Origin: Clostridia bacterium
GTDB lineage: Bacteria > Bacillota > Clostridia > Oscillospirales > Acutalibacteraceae
DNA: 64,000 nucleotides
Direction of reading: 5' to 3'
Assembly: GCA_017439585.1 (NCBI GenBank)
Contig: JAFSIV010000023.1
Location: forward strand, 1 to 64,000
Made by a program: the position numbers and the translations under genes. A model generated the notes under the pieces. The model saw only the letters and a list, made by a program, of their open reading frames with translations, ran no database searches and was not told the origin of the DNA. Below are positions 7,749-15,683 of this stretch, in pieces (position 1 is the first letter of the stretch; each line of letters starts with the position of its first letter).

Positions 7749-8453
7749 ATGATTAAAGATTATAAAATTTCTACACCCTTTTTCGAGTTTGGTCCCAAAG
7801 CATATTTATACGGCGAGGAACTGCTCGAACTTATGAAGAAAATTGACGGTTACGCACAGAAGTATGATATGGACGTTATTGCAGATGTGCAGACCACAGA
7901 TTTGAGACTTATAGCCGAAAATACATCGGACAGAATCCACGTTTATTCTCAGCATATGGATAGTATTCCGGTAGGTAGAGGAATGGGTACTATTCTTCCT
8001 GAGGCTGTAAAGGCGACAGGCGCAGTAGGTGTTATGCTTAACCACGCAGAGTGCAAGTTGACTCTTGACGAAGTTAAAGAGGCTATTAAACGCGCTGACG
8101 AGGTAGGTCTTGCAACTATTGTTTGCGCCGATACAGAGGATGAAATCAAGGCGATTGCCGAGATGAATCCAAATATATTGGTTGCAGAGCCGAGTGAACT
8201 TATAGGTACGGGTATTGCGGTAGGCAGAGAATATGTTGACGCTTGTATAGAACTTGTAAAATCGGTAAACCCTGAAATAATGGTTTTACCATCGGCGGGA
8301 ATCAGTTGCGGTAATGATTGCTATAATATCATTATGGCAGGTGCGGACGGATCAGGTTCTTCAAGCGGTATTTGTAAAGCAGAAGACCCTGCCAAAATGG
8401 CTGAGGAAATGATGGCGGCTGTTAGAAAGGCTTATGATGAACGAAATAAATAA
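7749..8453 (+). CDS. Triosephosphate isomerase-like TIM barrel
   Basis: The 234-aa protein resembles compact, archaeal-type triosephosphate isomerases. Candidate catalytic residues are present: His99 in MLNHAECK (corresponding to the LNHSE motif) and Glu147 in VAEPSELIGTG. The phosphate-gripping glycines appear as LPSAGISCGND and GADGSGSSSG. A glycolytic TIM usually sits with gap, pgk and pgm; here the neighbours are a sugar kinase, an isomerase and an aldolase. It may therefore be a paralog acting on the triose or tetrose phosphate made by the aldolase, as LerI-type TIMs do for erythrulose phosphate. The gene starts 17 bases after the YjbQ gene. Confidence 0.75.
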   Translation: MIKDYKISTPFFEFGPKAYLYGEELLELMKKIDGYAQKYDMDVIADVQTTDLRLIAENTSDRIHVYSQHMDSIPVGRGMGTILPEAVKATGAVGVMLNHAECKLTLDEVKEAIKRADEVGLATIVCADTEDEIKAIAEMNPNILVAEPSELIGTGIAVGREYVDACIELVKSVNPEIMVLPSAGISCGNDCYNIIMAGADGSGSSSGICKAEDPAKMAEEMMAAVRKAYDERNK

Positions 8454-9852
8454 AAAATATCTTTTGGGTGCAGATATTGGTACTACCTCGCTTAAATGCG
8501 CGGTTTTTGATACCGACGGTAATATGATAAGGTCAGCAACAAAGGATTATACCTTAATAGTTTCAGGAGACGAGGTTGAATTTCCTGCAAACGATTATAT
8601 AAAACTCTTTGAAGAGGCTTATACAGAGGTTAGCGAAGGTCTTGAAATTTCGGCTTTTTCGATTGATACCCAATGTGAGACGCTTATTGTAACAGACGAA
8701 AATGATAGTCCTTTAATGAATGCTATTGTATGGCTTGATAACAGAGCAACCGAACAGGCTGAAAAAATCAAGTCTCATTTTGGCACAAAGAAGGTTTACG
8801 AGGTTACAGGACAACCTGAAATAACGGCGACTTGGCCTGCGGCAAAACTTTTATGGATAAAAGAAAACAAGCCGGAAATATATAGCAAAATAAAAAAAGT
8901 TTTCTTGCTTGAAGATTATCTGCTTTATAAATTAACAGGTAATTTTGTAACCGAAAAAACTTTGCAGTCGTCCACAATATATTTTGATATTAAAAACGAC
9001 TCTTGGTGGGATGAAATGTTAGATTTCATCGGTGCTAAAAAGGAATGGTTGCCGAAGCTTTGCGACAGTGCGGTTAAAGTGGGTGAATATAAGGGCGCAT
9101 CGGTTGTTACAAGTGCTATTGACCAGATTGCAGGGGCAATAGGTGCCGGTATTACAGATACAAGTATTGTCAGCGAAATGACAGGTACTACAATGGTTGT
9201 GTTCGCACCGAGTGAAATTGTACCCGAATTTAACCCTGAAAGCATTGTGCCATGCCATAAGAATTATGACGGAAAGTACTGTCTTTTATCGTGGACACCT
9301 ACTGCCGGCATTGCTCTTAAATGGTTTAAGAACAATTTCTGCGAAAACTTTGATTTTAAACAACTTGATGAATTGGCAAAGGATGTTCCGGCAGGCAGTT
9401 GTGGACTTACGTTTTTACCGTATCTTTGCGGTTCGACAATGCCTAAATACAATCCCGATGCCAAGGGTGCTTTTATAGGTCTTACTATGGAGCATACAAG
9501 GGGACACGCTGTAAGAAGTATTTTAGAGTCTGTAGCCTGTATGCTTAAAGCAAATCTTAACTATTTGGGTGTTACCTGTAACGAGATTCGTTCAATGGGC
9601 GGAGGAGCAAGTAGTCCGCTATGGTGTCAGATAAAAGCGGATGTGACAGGCAAAAATATCGCAACACTTGAAAACAACGAAACCGCTTGTCTTGGCTCTG
9701 CTATACTTGCAGGTGTCGGTGTAGGCATATACGGTGATGTAAAAACGGTTTGTAAAAATATTGTTAAAATTAAAAAGATTTATGAGCCTTCCGGTGAGGA
9801 TTATACCGAATGTTATAACAATTTCTTAAAAGCGGAGGATAAAATATTATGA
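8437..9852 (+). CDS. FGGY family carbohydrate kinase
   Basis: The 471-aa kinase has the FGGY layout. It has an N-terminal phosphate loop LLGADIGTTSLKCAVFD, a substrate region DTQCETLIV ... IVWLDNRATEQAEKI as in xylulokinases, and a C-terminal ATPase half with GCG-like GGGASSPLWCQIKADVTG and ACLGSAILAG. It should transfer phosphate from ATP to an open-chain sugar, most likely a ketose. The start overlaps the TIM-like gene by 17 bases; I prefer the second of two ATG codons (8437), 6 bases after AAAGG, over 8434. The overlap with the next gene (ATGA) indicates translational coupling. The specificity is unknown. Confidence 0.9.
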   Translation: MNEINKKYLLGADIGTTSLKCAVFDTDGNMIRSATKDYTLIVSGDEVEFPANDYIKLFEEAYTEVSEGLEISAFSIDTQCETLIVTDENDSPLMNAIVWLDNRATEQAEKIKSHFGTKKVYEVTGQPEITATWPAAKLLWIKENKPEIYSKIKKVFLLEDYLLYKLTGNFVTEKTLQSSTIYFDIKNDSWWDEMLDFIGAKKEWLPKLCDSAVKVGEYKGASVVTSAIDQIAGAIGAGITDTSIVSEMTGTTMVVFAPSEIVPEFNPESIVPCHKNYDGKYCLLSWTPTAGIALKWFKNNFCENFDFKQLDELAKDVPAGSCGLTFLPYLCGSTMPKYNPDAKGAFIGLTMEHTRGHAVRSILESVACMLKANLNYLGVTCNEIRSMGGGASSPLWCQIKADVTGKNIATLENNETACLGSAILAGVGVGIYGDVKTVCKNIVKIKKIYEPSGEDYTECYNNFLKAEDKIL

Positions 9853-11195
9853 GTAAAATAGCTTTTGTCGGCTTTGGTGAGGTTAATACACCTATTGATA
9901 TTATTATTAACAAGTGCAAAGCCGCCGAAGAATCTCTTATAAAAGAGGGACTTGACCTTATTAGCGTATATCCCGTAACAGATGATTACGAAGAAAAGGA
10001 TATTAAGAAGTCATATAAGGCTTTAGAGGGCGAAGATTTTGACTGTATGGTAGTTTGTATTGCAGGTTGGATTCCTACCCACGCAGTTGTAAAGGTTACA
10101 GAAAAATACCGCCATATTCCTATGGTTTTGTGGGGGCTTTGCGGCTGGCGTGAGGACGATAGAATTGTTACCACTGCTGACCAAGCAGGTACAACTGCTC
10201 TTCGCAAAACCTTCCGCGATTTAGGTTACACCTTTAAATATGTTTACGATATTATAGGTTTATCCTCTAATTCTAAAAAGGTTGCAAACTATGCAAAGGC
10301 GGCAACTGCTGCAAAAGAGCTTCGTTTTGCTCGTGTTGGTATGGCAGGCTACCGTGATATGAACCTTTACGGTACTCTTTATGACGGAAGCTCGTTAAAA
10401 AGAGAAATCGGTCCCGAAATCGAGACCTTTGAAATGCTTGAAATCAAGCAGAGATATGATAACATAACCGCCGAGCAGAAGGCAGCGGTTATTGATAATG
10501 TTATGTCTAAGTGGAATTTCTTAAAACCCGCAAAACGTGAGGGTATGGAAATGGCAGCAGGCTATTATCTTGCTATCAAGTCACTTATTGACGAGCGTGG
10601 TTATAGAGCAATATCACTTAAAGATGTTGATGGTATGAAAAAGCTTTTAGGCTTCCCACCTGCACCTATTTTTATGTTACTTGCTGATTGCGAGGGTGTT
10701 TCAACAATTCCCGAAAATGACTGTCTCGGTAACGTTACACAGCTTATAGTTAATGCACTTACAGGTCAATGCGGTGCATATCTTGAATTCTATGAATTCT
10801 TTGAAAATAGCGTGCTTGCAGGTGTACCCGATTACATTCCTAAGGAAGTAACAATGGGCGATACAACTGTTATGCCTGCCGCTTTTGGTGAGCTTTCAGA
10901 GGGTATTCTCAATGTTTCTAAGGTTAAAACAGGTGAGCTTACAATGTGCAGACTGTTCTTCGAGGACGGAAAATACTATATGCATCTCTTAACAGGTGAG
11001 GGTAAAACTCCGCCTAAATGGGAGGAAGCAGGTTGGACACAGCCCGCTCCTCAACTTCCAGGTCTTGAGATATTCATTGATGATGTAGAGAAGTTTGCAC
11101 AAAATGTTATGTGTCAACATTACATTATCTCATACGGAGATAATACTGAACTTATTAAAAATCTTTGCGATATACTTAAAATAGAAATTATCTGA
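9849..11195 (+). CDS. L-fucose/L-arabinose isomerase family protein
   Basis: The 448-aa protein belongs to the fucose/arabinose isomerase superfamily (COG2407-like), with an N-terminal Rossmann-like part (VCIAGWIPTHAVV, PMVLWGLCGW) and a C-terminal fucose-isomerase-type half containing LADCEGVSTIPENDCLGNVTQLIVNALTGQ. It is shorter than classical FucI (about 590 residues). The family interconverts aldoses and ketoses with Mn2+; some members act on sulfoquinovose. The ATG overlaps the kinase stop codon. In context it would supply the ketose phosphorylated by the FGGY kinase, although a phosphosugar substrate cannot be ruled out. Confidence 0.82.
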   Translation: MSKIAFVGFGEVNTPIDIIINKCKAAEESLIKEGLDLISVYPVTDDYEEKDIKKSYKALEGEDFDCMVVCIAGWIPTHAVVKVTEKYRHIPMVLWGLCGWREDDRIVTTADQAGTTALRKTFRDLGYTFKYVYDIIGLSSNSKKVANYAKAATAAKELRFARVGMAGYRDMNLYGTLYDGSSLKREIGPEIETFEMLEIKQRYDNITAEQKAAVIDNVMSKWNFLKPAKREGMEMAAGYYLAIKSLIDERGYRAISLKDVDGMKKLLGFPPAPIFMLLADCEGVSTIPENDCLGNVTQLIVNALTGQCGAYLEFYEFFENSVLAGVPDYIPKEVTMGDTTVMPAAFGELSEGILNVSKVKTGELTMCRLFFEDGKYYMHLLTGEGKTPPKWEEAGWTQPAPQLPGLEIFIDDVEKFAQNVMCQHYIISYGDNTELIKNLCDILKIEII

Positions 11196-11209
11196 TTGGA
11201 GTAATAAAA

Positions 11210-11884
11210 ATGGAATATATCTTAGATACTGCGGATATTAAGGCTATAAAGCATTGTAACGAATTTTATCCTCTTTCGGGTGTTACAACTAACCCCTCAA
11301 TTATTGCTAAGGAAAATAGAAACTTTTGGGATATTGTTAAAGAAATTAGAGATATTATTGGCCCTGATAAAACTTTTTTTGCTCAAACAGTTCAGAAAAC
11401 TGCTGATAAAATAGTTGAAGAAGCGGTTCTTATGAACGAAAAATCGGGCGGTGATTTCTGTGTCAAAATCCCGATTTGTGAAGAGGGCTTAAAGGCTACT
11501 ATGGAGCTTAAAAAGTTAGGAATTAAGGTGCTTATGACCGCTATTTTCACTCCTGCACAAGCACTTATTGCCGCAAAAGCAGGTGCGGATTATGTGGCTC
11601 CCTATGTAAACCGTCTTGACAATATTATCGGCGACGGTTGTGAGGTTGTAGCTCAGATAGTAGAGCAGTTTGCTATTTATGATTTACCCTGCAAGGTGCT
11701 TGCGGCAAGCTTTAAAAATGCAGAACAGGTGCATAAATGCGCACTTTCGGGTTGTCAGTGCGTAACCGTAACTGACGATGTTTTGAAGGCAGTTATAACC
11801 CATCCTATGACCGATGCCGCAATTGGCGGTTTTGAAAAGGATTGGCAAAATGTTTACGGAGAGAAAACGATCCTTGATTTTTGA
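11210..11884 (+). CDS. Fructose-6-phosphate aldolase / transaldolase-like protein
   Basis: The 224-aa TIM barrel has the size and motifs of the FSA/TalC group rather than of full transaldolase (about 315 residues). It has MEYILDTADIKAIK, SGVTTNPSIIAKE, the Schiff-base lysine Lys86 in CVKIPICEEG, MTAIFTPAQALIAAKAGADYVAPYVNR with the conserved Tyr, and LAASFKNAEQV. It should cleave a ketose phosphate by a retro-aldol reaction, or transfer a dihydroxyacetone unit. GGAGTAATAAAA precedes the ATG, 14 bases after the isomerase gene. A terminator follows, so it closes this part of the cluster. Confidence 0.88.
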   Translation: MEYILDTADIKAIKHCNEFYPLSGVTTNPSIIAKENRNFWDIVKEIRDIIGPDKTFFAQTVQKTADKIVEEAVLMNEKSGGDFCVKIPICEEGLKATMELKKLGIKVLMTAIFTPAQALIAAKAGADYVAPYVNRLDNIIGDGCEVVAQIVEQFAIYDLPCKVLAASFKNAEQVHKCALSGCQCVTVTDDVLKAVITHPMTDAAIGGFEKDWQNVYGEKTILDF

Positions 11885-11916
11885 GTTTAAGTAATGTGAA
11901 TTATTGAAATTTTTAC

Positions 11917-11952
11917 ATAGGAGTGAACGCTTTTTGTTGACTCCTATCTTTT
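11917..11952 (+). terminator. Intrinsic terminator after the aldolase gene
   Basis: ATAGGAGTGAAC and GTTGACTCCTAT pair with one mismatch around GCTTTTT and are followed by CTTTT. It separates the sugar genes from the following M20 peptidase gene, although read-through is possible because no clear new promoter was found. Confidence 0.65.
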
Positions 11953-11989
11953 AAGTGAATGGGATAAAATTTTATTGGAGTATTAAAAT

Positions 11990-13123
11990 ATGAAAGATTT
12001 GGTTAAGGAATATGTTTTTCAGAATAAACAGCAGATGTTTGATACATTAAAAGAACTTTGCAGTATTCCTGCGCCGTCTCACTTTGAGCAAAAGAGGGCA
12101 GAATATTGCAAAAATTGGCTTGAAGGTATCGGCGCTAAGGGTGTTTATATTGACGAGGCGCTTAATGTGATTTTTCCAATTAACTGCGAAAATTCCAATG
12201 AAATTACAGTTTTTGTAGCTCATACTGATACGGTTTTTCCTGATATGGAGCCTATGCCATATTTTGATGACGGAGAGAAGATACATTGTCCCGGAGCCGC
12301 AGATGATACAGCGAGCGTTGTAGTACTTATGATGATGGCGAAATTCTTTGTAGAAAAGAATCTTGCGTCTAAAAAGGGAATTATGTTCGTATGTAATTCC
12401 TGCGAGGAAGGTCTTGGTAATTTAAAGGGAACAAGACAGCTTTTTAACGATTATTCGGGAAGAATATCAAAATTTATTTCTTTTGACAGTGATTTGAATG
12501 TGATTGCTAACAAATGTGTTGGCTCTCACCGTTATGAAGTTGAGGTGCTTACAGAGGGCGGACATTCTTTTAAAGCTTTCGGTGACGATAACGCCATTGC
12601 AAAGCTTGCTGAGATTATCTCTAATATTTACAAGATAGAGGTTCCAAAGTTGGCAGATAGCCGCACTACTTATAATGTGGGTACAATCACAGGCGGTACT
12701 TCTGTTAACACCATAGCGCAGAACGCTAAATTGCTTTGTGAGTATCGGTCTGATAATCGAGAGTGCCTTGATATAATGAAGGCAAAGTTTGAAGAGATTT
12801 TTGAGAATGCCCGTTCAGAAAAAGTTCAGGTCAATGTTAAAATGGTTGGCGACAGACCGTGTAGTTTTATTGATGATAGTAAAATAGAAGCATTAGAAAA
12901 GATTACCGTGCCTATTATTGAGGATGTTATTGGAGACAAGGTTTCGTTCGGAAGCTCATCTACCGATTGCAATATACCGCTTTCTTTGGGTGTGCCTGCA
13001 CTTTGCGTTGGTGTGAATATGCATGAAAAAACACATACAAGAGAAGAGTGGGTTCATAAAGAATCAATTGTTTTGGGACTTGAAATAGCAATTAAATTAG
13101 GCAAGGCTTTAACAGAGGTGTAA
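11990..13123 (+). CDS. M20 family metallopeptidase (PepT/tripeptidase-like)
   Basis: The 377-aa cytoplasmic peptidase opens with LKELCSIPAPSHFEQKRAEY and carries FVAHTDTVF (metal His and Asp) and CPGAADDTASVVVLMMMA. CNSCEEGLGNLKGTR holds the catalytic and metal Glu, VGTITGGTSVNTIA lies in the lid domain, and the C-terminal metal His is in NMHEKTHTREEWV. The pattern fits the PepT/tripeptidase-like branch more than the HipO branch. GGAGTATTAAAAT precedes the ATG. It lies behind a terminator in the DeoR-adjacent region and might share transcription by read-through. The natural peptide or amide substrate is unknown. Confidence 0.85.
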   Translation: MKDLVKEYVFQNKQQMFDTLKELCSIPAPSHFEQKRAEYCKNWLEGIGAKGVYIDEALNVIFPINCENSNEITVFVAHTDTVFPDMEPMPYFDDGEKIHCPGAADDTASVVVLMMMAKFFVEKNLASKKGIMFVCNSCEEGLGNLKGTRQLFNDYSGRISKFISFDSDLNVIANKCVGSHRYEVEVLTEGGHSFKAFGDDNAIAKLAEIISNIYKIEVPKLADSRTTYNVGTITGGTSVNTIAQNAKLLCEYRSDNRECLDIMKAKFEEIFENARSEKVQVNVKMVGDRPCSFIDDSKIEALEKITVPIIEDVIGDKVSFGSSSTDCNIPLSLGVPALCVGVNMHEKTHTREEWVHKESIVLGLEIAIKLGKALTEV

Positions 13124-13155
13124 TTAAAATCTGCGTGCAGGATTTGGTAACTAAG

Positions 13156-13184
13156 CTTACAAGTTTTATGGCTTGTGATATACT
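13156..13184 (+). promoter_or_regulatory. Possible promoter of the second M20 peptidase gene
   Basis: CTTACA (13156-13161) lies 17 bases before TATACT (13179-13184). The -35 box matches the consensus at four of six positions. The spacer holds the inverted repeat ACAAG/CTTGT, a possible operator. Confidence 0.4.
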
Positions 13185-13207
13185 AATTATTGAAAGTAGG
13201 TTTATTT

Positions 13208-14365
13208 ATGCAAAAAGCTATTTTTGATGAAATTGATCGTCTGAACAGTACTTATATAGATGTTTGGGAGGCTGTATGCAATATAGAAAGTCCGTCTAAT
13301 GACAAAGCGAGTGTGGACCGCGTCGGTGCATATTTTCGAAAATTGGCAGAAAAGCGAAACTGGAAGATAGAAGTATTTGAGCAGGAGCGTTTTGGAGATG
13401 TTATTTGTATTACCATGAATCCTGGATCCGCGAATCAGCCGATTGCACTTTCCGGGCATATGGATACCGTTCACCCGATAGGTTCTTTTGGAACACCAGC
13501 GGTTTGGCGCGATGAAACCAGATTGTACGGACCGGGCGCAATGGATTGCAAAGGCGGAGTTGTGGCAGGCTTTTTAGCAATGGATGCACTTCATAATTGC
13601 GGATTTAAAGCTCGCCCGATTATGATGCTTTTACAAAGCAATGAGGAGATTGGCAGCGGTTTAAAAAATAAAGCTCCAATCAAATATATCTGCCAAAAGG
13701 CAAAGGATGTAATAGCTTTTCTAAATCTTGAAGGACACGAAGGATTTTTTGACGGAAAAGCATGTCTAATCAGAAAAGGCATTGCTGGTTTTAAGTTCAG
13801 TATACAAGGCGTTGAGACTCACGCTTCCTATTGCGCAAGGGAAGGAGCCAGTGCAATCCGTGAAGCTGCTTATAAGATTATTGAGATTGAAAAAATAAAG
13901 GATAATGAAGGTGTTACTTGTAACTGCGGAGTTATTTCGGGCGGCACGGCTACAAACACAGTACCCGGTAAATGTGAATTTAGGGTTGATGTCCGTTTTT
14001 ACACCCAAGAGCAGTATGAAAATACTGTTGCTTTCTTGCAAAAAATTGCAGACATAGAATATGTTTCGGGTTGCAGCTGTACTATGGAGCTAACCAATCT
14101 GCGCTCTGCGATGGAGCTGAATGAAAGGAATGTAGCACTTTTAAACAAAGCTAATGAACTTTTTGCGAAAAACGGTTTATCTGAGTTGGAAATTGGAATG
14201 CGAACCGGTGGTTCAGACGCGTCAGATGTGGCAAGTTGCGGAATTGCTTGTATCGATTCCATTGGCGTTGCAGGTGAACGGGCGCATTCAGTAGAGGAAT
14301 ATGGAGTTATAAGCTCTTTGGCTGAATCTGCTAAAAGAATAGCATCTATTATATGTGGCATTTAA
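13208..14365 (+). CDS. M20 family metallopeptidase (ArgE/DapE/carboxypeptidase G2-like)
   Basis: The 385-aa protein has the classic M20 pattern: ALSGHMDTVHPIG (metal His and Asp), YGPGAMDCKGGVVAGFLAM, LLQSNEEIGSG with the catalytic Glu pair, a lid domain with VETHASYCAREGASAI and NCGVISGGTATNTVPG, and GGSDASDVASCGI near the end. It resembles carboxypeptidase G2 and acetylornithine deacetylase relatives. The ATG at 13208 was chosen because a GTAGG site lies 7 bases before it; a TTG at 13190 overlaps that site. It probably has its own promoter. It is the third M20 enzyme within 8.5 kb. Confidence 0.87.
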   Translation: MQKAIFDEIDRLNSTYIDVWEAVCNIESPSNDKASVDRVGAYFRKLAEKRNWKIEVFEQERFGDVICITMNPGSANQPIALSGHMDTVHPIGSFGTPAVWRDETRLYGPGAMDCKGGVVAGFLAMDALHNCGFKARPIMMLLQSNEEIGSGLKNKAPIKYICQKAKDVIAFLNLEGHEGFFDGKACLIRKGIAGFKFSIQGVETHASYCAREGASAIREAAYKIIEIEKIKDNEGVTCNCGVISGGTATNTVPGKCEFRVDVRFYTQEQYENTVAFLQKIADIEYVSGCSCTMELTNLRSAMELNERNVALLNKANELFAKNGLSELEIGMRTGGSDASDVASCGIACIDSIGVAGERAHSVEEYGVISSLAESAKRIASIICGI

Positions 14366-14437
14366 AAAGTTCGTAACAGCTATATTATTTAGAAGGTTAG
14401 CTGCTAAAAAAATATGGACAATAGGTTTTTTAAATTT

Positions 14438-14477
14438 ACATATCATATAATCACCTGATTATATGGTATGTTTTTTT
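14438..14477 (+). terminator. Intrinsic terminator after the M20 peptidase gene
   Basis: A 15-bp AT-rich stem with one mismatch (arm 14438-14452, loop ACCT, arm 14457-14470) is followed by seven T. Confidence 0.7.
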
Positions 14478-14528
14478 GCAATTTTATATAATAATCTTTG
14501 TTTTCAGATACATTTCATTTTAAAGGGT

Positions 14529-14556
14529 TTGAATTAAAAAATAAAAAAGATAAATA
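14529..14556 (+). promoter_or_regulatory. Possible promoter of the small-protein gene
   Basis: TTGAAT (14529-14534) is followed after 16 bases by TAAATA (14551-14556). The match is modest, but the gene stands between two terminators and needs its own start. Confidence 0.35.
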
Positions 14557-14580
14557 CTAATACCTGAAAGGAGAATATTT

Positions 14581-14721
14581 ATGAACGACGATAAAAAAAT
14601 AGAGCAGAAACCTATTCCTGAAATAAAAGAAGATAAAAAGCCTATTAAACCAGGAGAAATAATAGGGAAAATTGATGTTCACGATACTCGCGAACGCCGA
14701 GACGGTCCAGGCGGAAATTGA
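14581..14721 (+). CDS. Small protein of 46 residues ending in RDGPGGN
   Basis: An ATG with a strong AAAGGAGA site 6 bases upstream opens a 46-codon frame that ends in TGA and is followed at once by a terminator, so the layout is that of a real single gene. The product is highly charged: an N-terminal half rich in Lys, Glu and Pro (MNDDKKIEQKPIPEIKED), a middle GEIIGKIDVHDTRER, and the tail RRDGPGGN. It has no Cys, no Trp, no membrane segment and no signal peptide. I do not recognise a characterised family. The glycine-rich tail resembles leader or recognition tails of small conserved peptides, but no maturation enzyme is adjacent. Confidence 0.7.
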   Translation: MNDDKKIEQKPIPEIKEDKKPIKPGEIIGKIDVHDTRERRDGPGGN

Positions 14722-14728
14722 ATAAAAA

Positions 14729-14773
14729 ATCACCCTTGCTTATTAAAATGCCAGCAAGGGTGATTGATTTTTA
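14729..14773. terminator. Bidirectional terminator
   Basis: AATCACCCTTGCT (14729-14741 approximately) pairs with AGCAAGGGTGATT (14753-14765) and is followed by GATTTTTATT. An A-run on the other side lets it serve the minus-strand EamA gene that ends at 14798. Confidence 0.85.
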
Positions 14774-14797
14774 TTAATAAATTTATTTATATTTAAT

Positions 14798-15652
14798 TTA
14801 TAAATTAAGAAAAACTATTGAAACAACGCCGATAGCAACGCCGAATAATTGGATTTTGGTTAGTTTTTCTTTATAAAATAATAATGAAATGGCTGAGGAT
14901 AATATTATACCGCCTGCGGAAATTACCGGAAACAATAGAGAAACGGGCAATTTTCCGCCTAAAATCATTACTAGCAAATTAACAATTCCGTTGGCAATAC
15001 CGCAAGCCGTAGCCCAGTACCAGCCCTTTTTAACTGAGGTTTTAATTTTGTTTTTTTCGGTGAAAAAAGCTATTGGTAAAAGCATTATAGCGGTGATTAT
15101 GAGAGCACCTATCATAAGCTCGCTTTTGTATTTTCCGCCTGATGCCACCTGCTGTATCTTCTGAACTGTTGAGCACATTCCGTTGCCGATAAATGCAAAT
15201 ATAATCGCTATAATCCATTTTTTTGAAATTTTTTGTGTGTTTTTATCTCCCTTAATATAGTTAACGGCAAAAAGTGAAATAACAAGCAAAATAAAGCCTA
15301 TCACGGTAGTTGTTTTCACTTGCTCGCCTAAAAAGAGTATACCGTAAAAGGTTGGGATTATAAGAGCATATGACTGTATGAGCGCGGATATTGAAAGAGG
15401 TCCGCTTGCTATTGCGACGGTTATTCCCAAAAGGGCAGAGGAATAGCAAAGAGCAAAGAAAAGCGAGTAAAGAAGGGTTTCGAAATTGAAGGATAATTTA
15501 AATTCGGACGAAATCAAAAATACCAAAAGCGCTGATATTGCCGACATCACGGTAAAAATAATCGGCGCATTGGTTTTTTTATTATATTGCTTAGTTGTAA
15601 GCGATTGAGCGGAAATAGCGGCAGTTGTTACTGCCATTAAAAAATAATTCAT
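14798..15652 (-). CDS. EamA/DMT superfamily transporter
   Basis: The 284-aa protein has about ten hydrophobic segments in two homologous halves, the layout of EamA (drug/metabolite) transporters. Examples of the half-repeats are FALCYSSALLGITVAIASGPL with LIIPTFYGILFLGEQV, and CGIANGIVNLLVMILGGKLPVSLLFPVISAGGIILSSAISLLFYKEKL. These proteins move small metabolites such as amino acids, sugars or nucleosides across the inner membrane. GGAAGG lies 12 bases before the ATG, and the gene begins 31 bases after the rhamnosidase gene. It is therefore probably the last gene of that operon and could import rhamnose or export a product. The substrate is unknown. Confidence 0.85.
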   Translation of the reverse strand: MNYFLMAVTTAAISAQSLTTKQYNKKTNAPIIFTVMSAISALLVFLISSEFKLSFNFETLLYSLFFALCYSSALLGITVAIASGPLSISALIQSYALIIPTFYGILFLGEQVKTTTVIGFILLVISLFAVNYIKGDKNTQKISKKWIIAIIFAFIGNGMCSTVQKIQQVASGGKYKSELMIGALIITAIMLLPIAFFTEKNKIKTSVKKGWYWATACGIANGIVNLLVMILGGKLPVSLLFPVISAGGIILSSAISLLFYKEKLTKIQLFGVAIGVVSIVFLNL

Positions 15653-15683
15653 TATAAACTTAAACCTTCCAGTTACTATGCGG

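Noticed and set aside
7749..8453. Assigning the TIM-like gene as the glycolytic tpiA
   Set aside because: It is of the compact type and sits with a sugar kinase and aldolase, not with gap, pgk or gpmI. A paralog with a pathway role is more likely.
2861..11884. Reading the DeoR-adjacent cluster as transaldolase-type sulfoquinovose degradation
   Set aside because: An isomerase and an FSA-type protein do occur in that pathway. However, no sulfoquinovosidase, no sulfolactaldehyde dehydrogenase or reductase and no sulfonate exporter is present, and an FGGY kinase is not needed there. It is kept only as an alternative to test.
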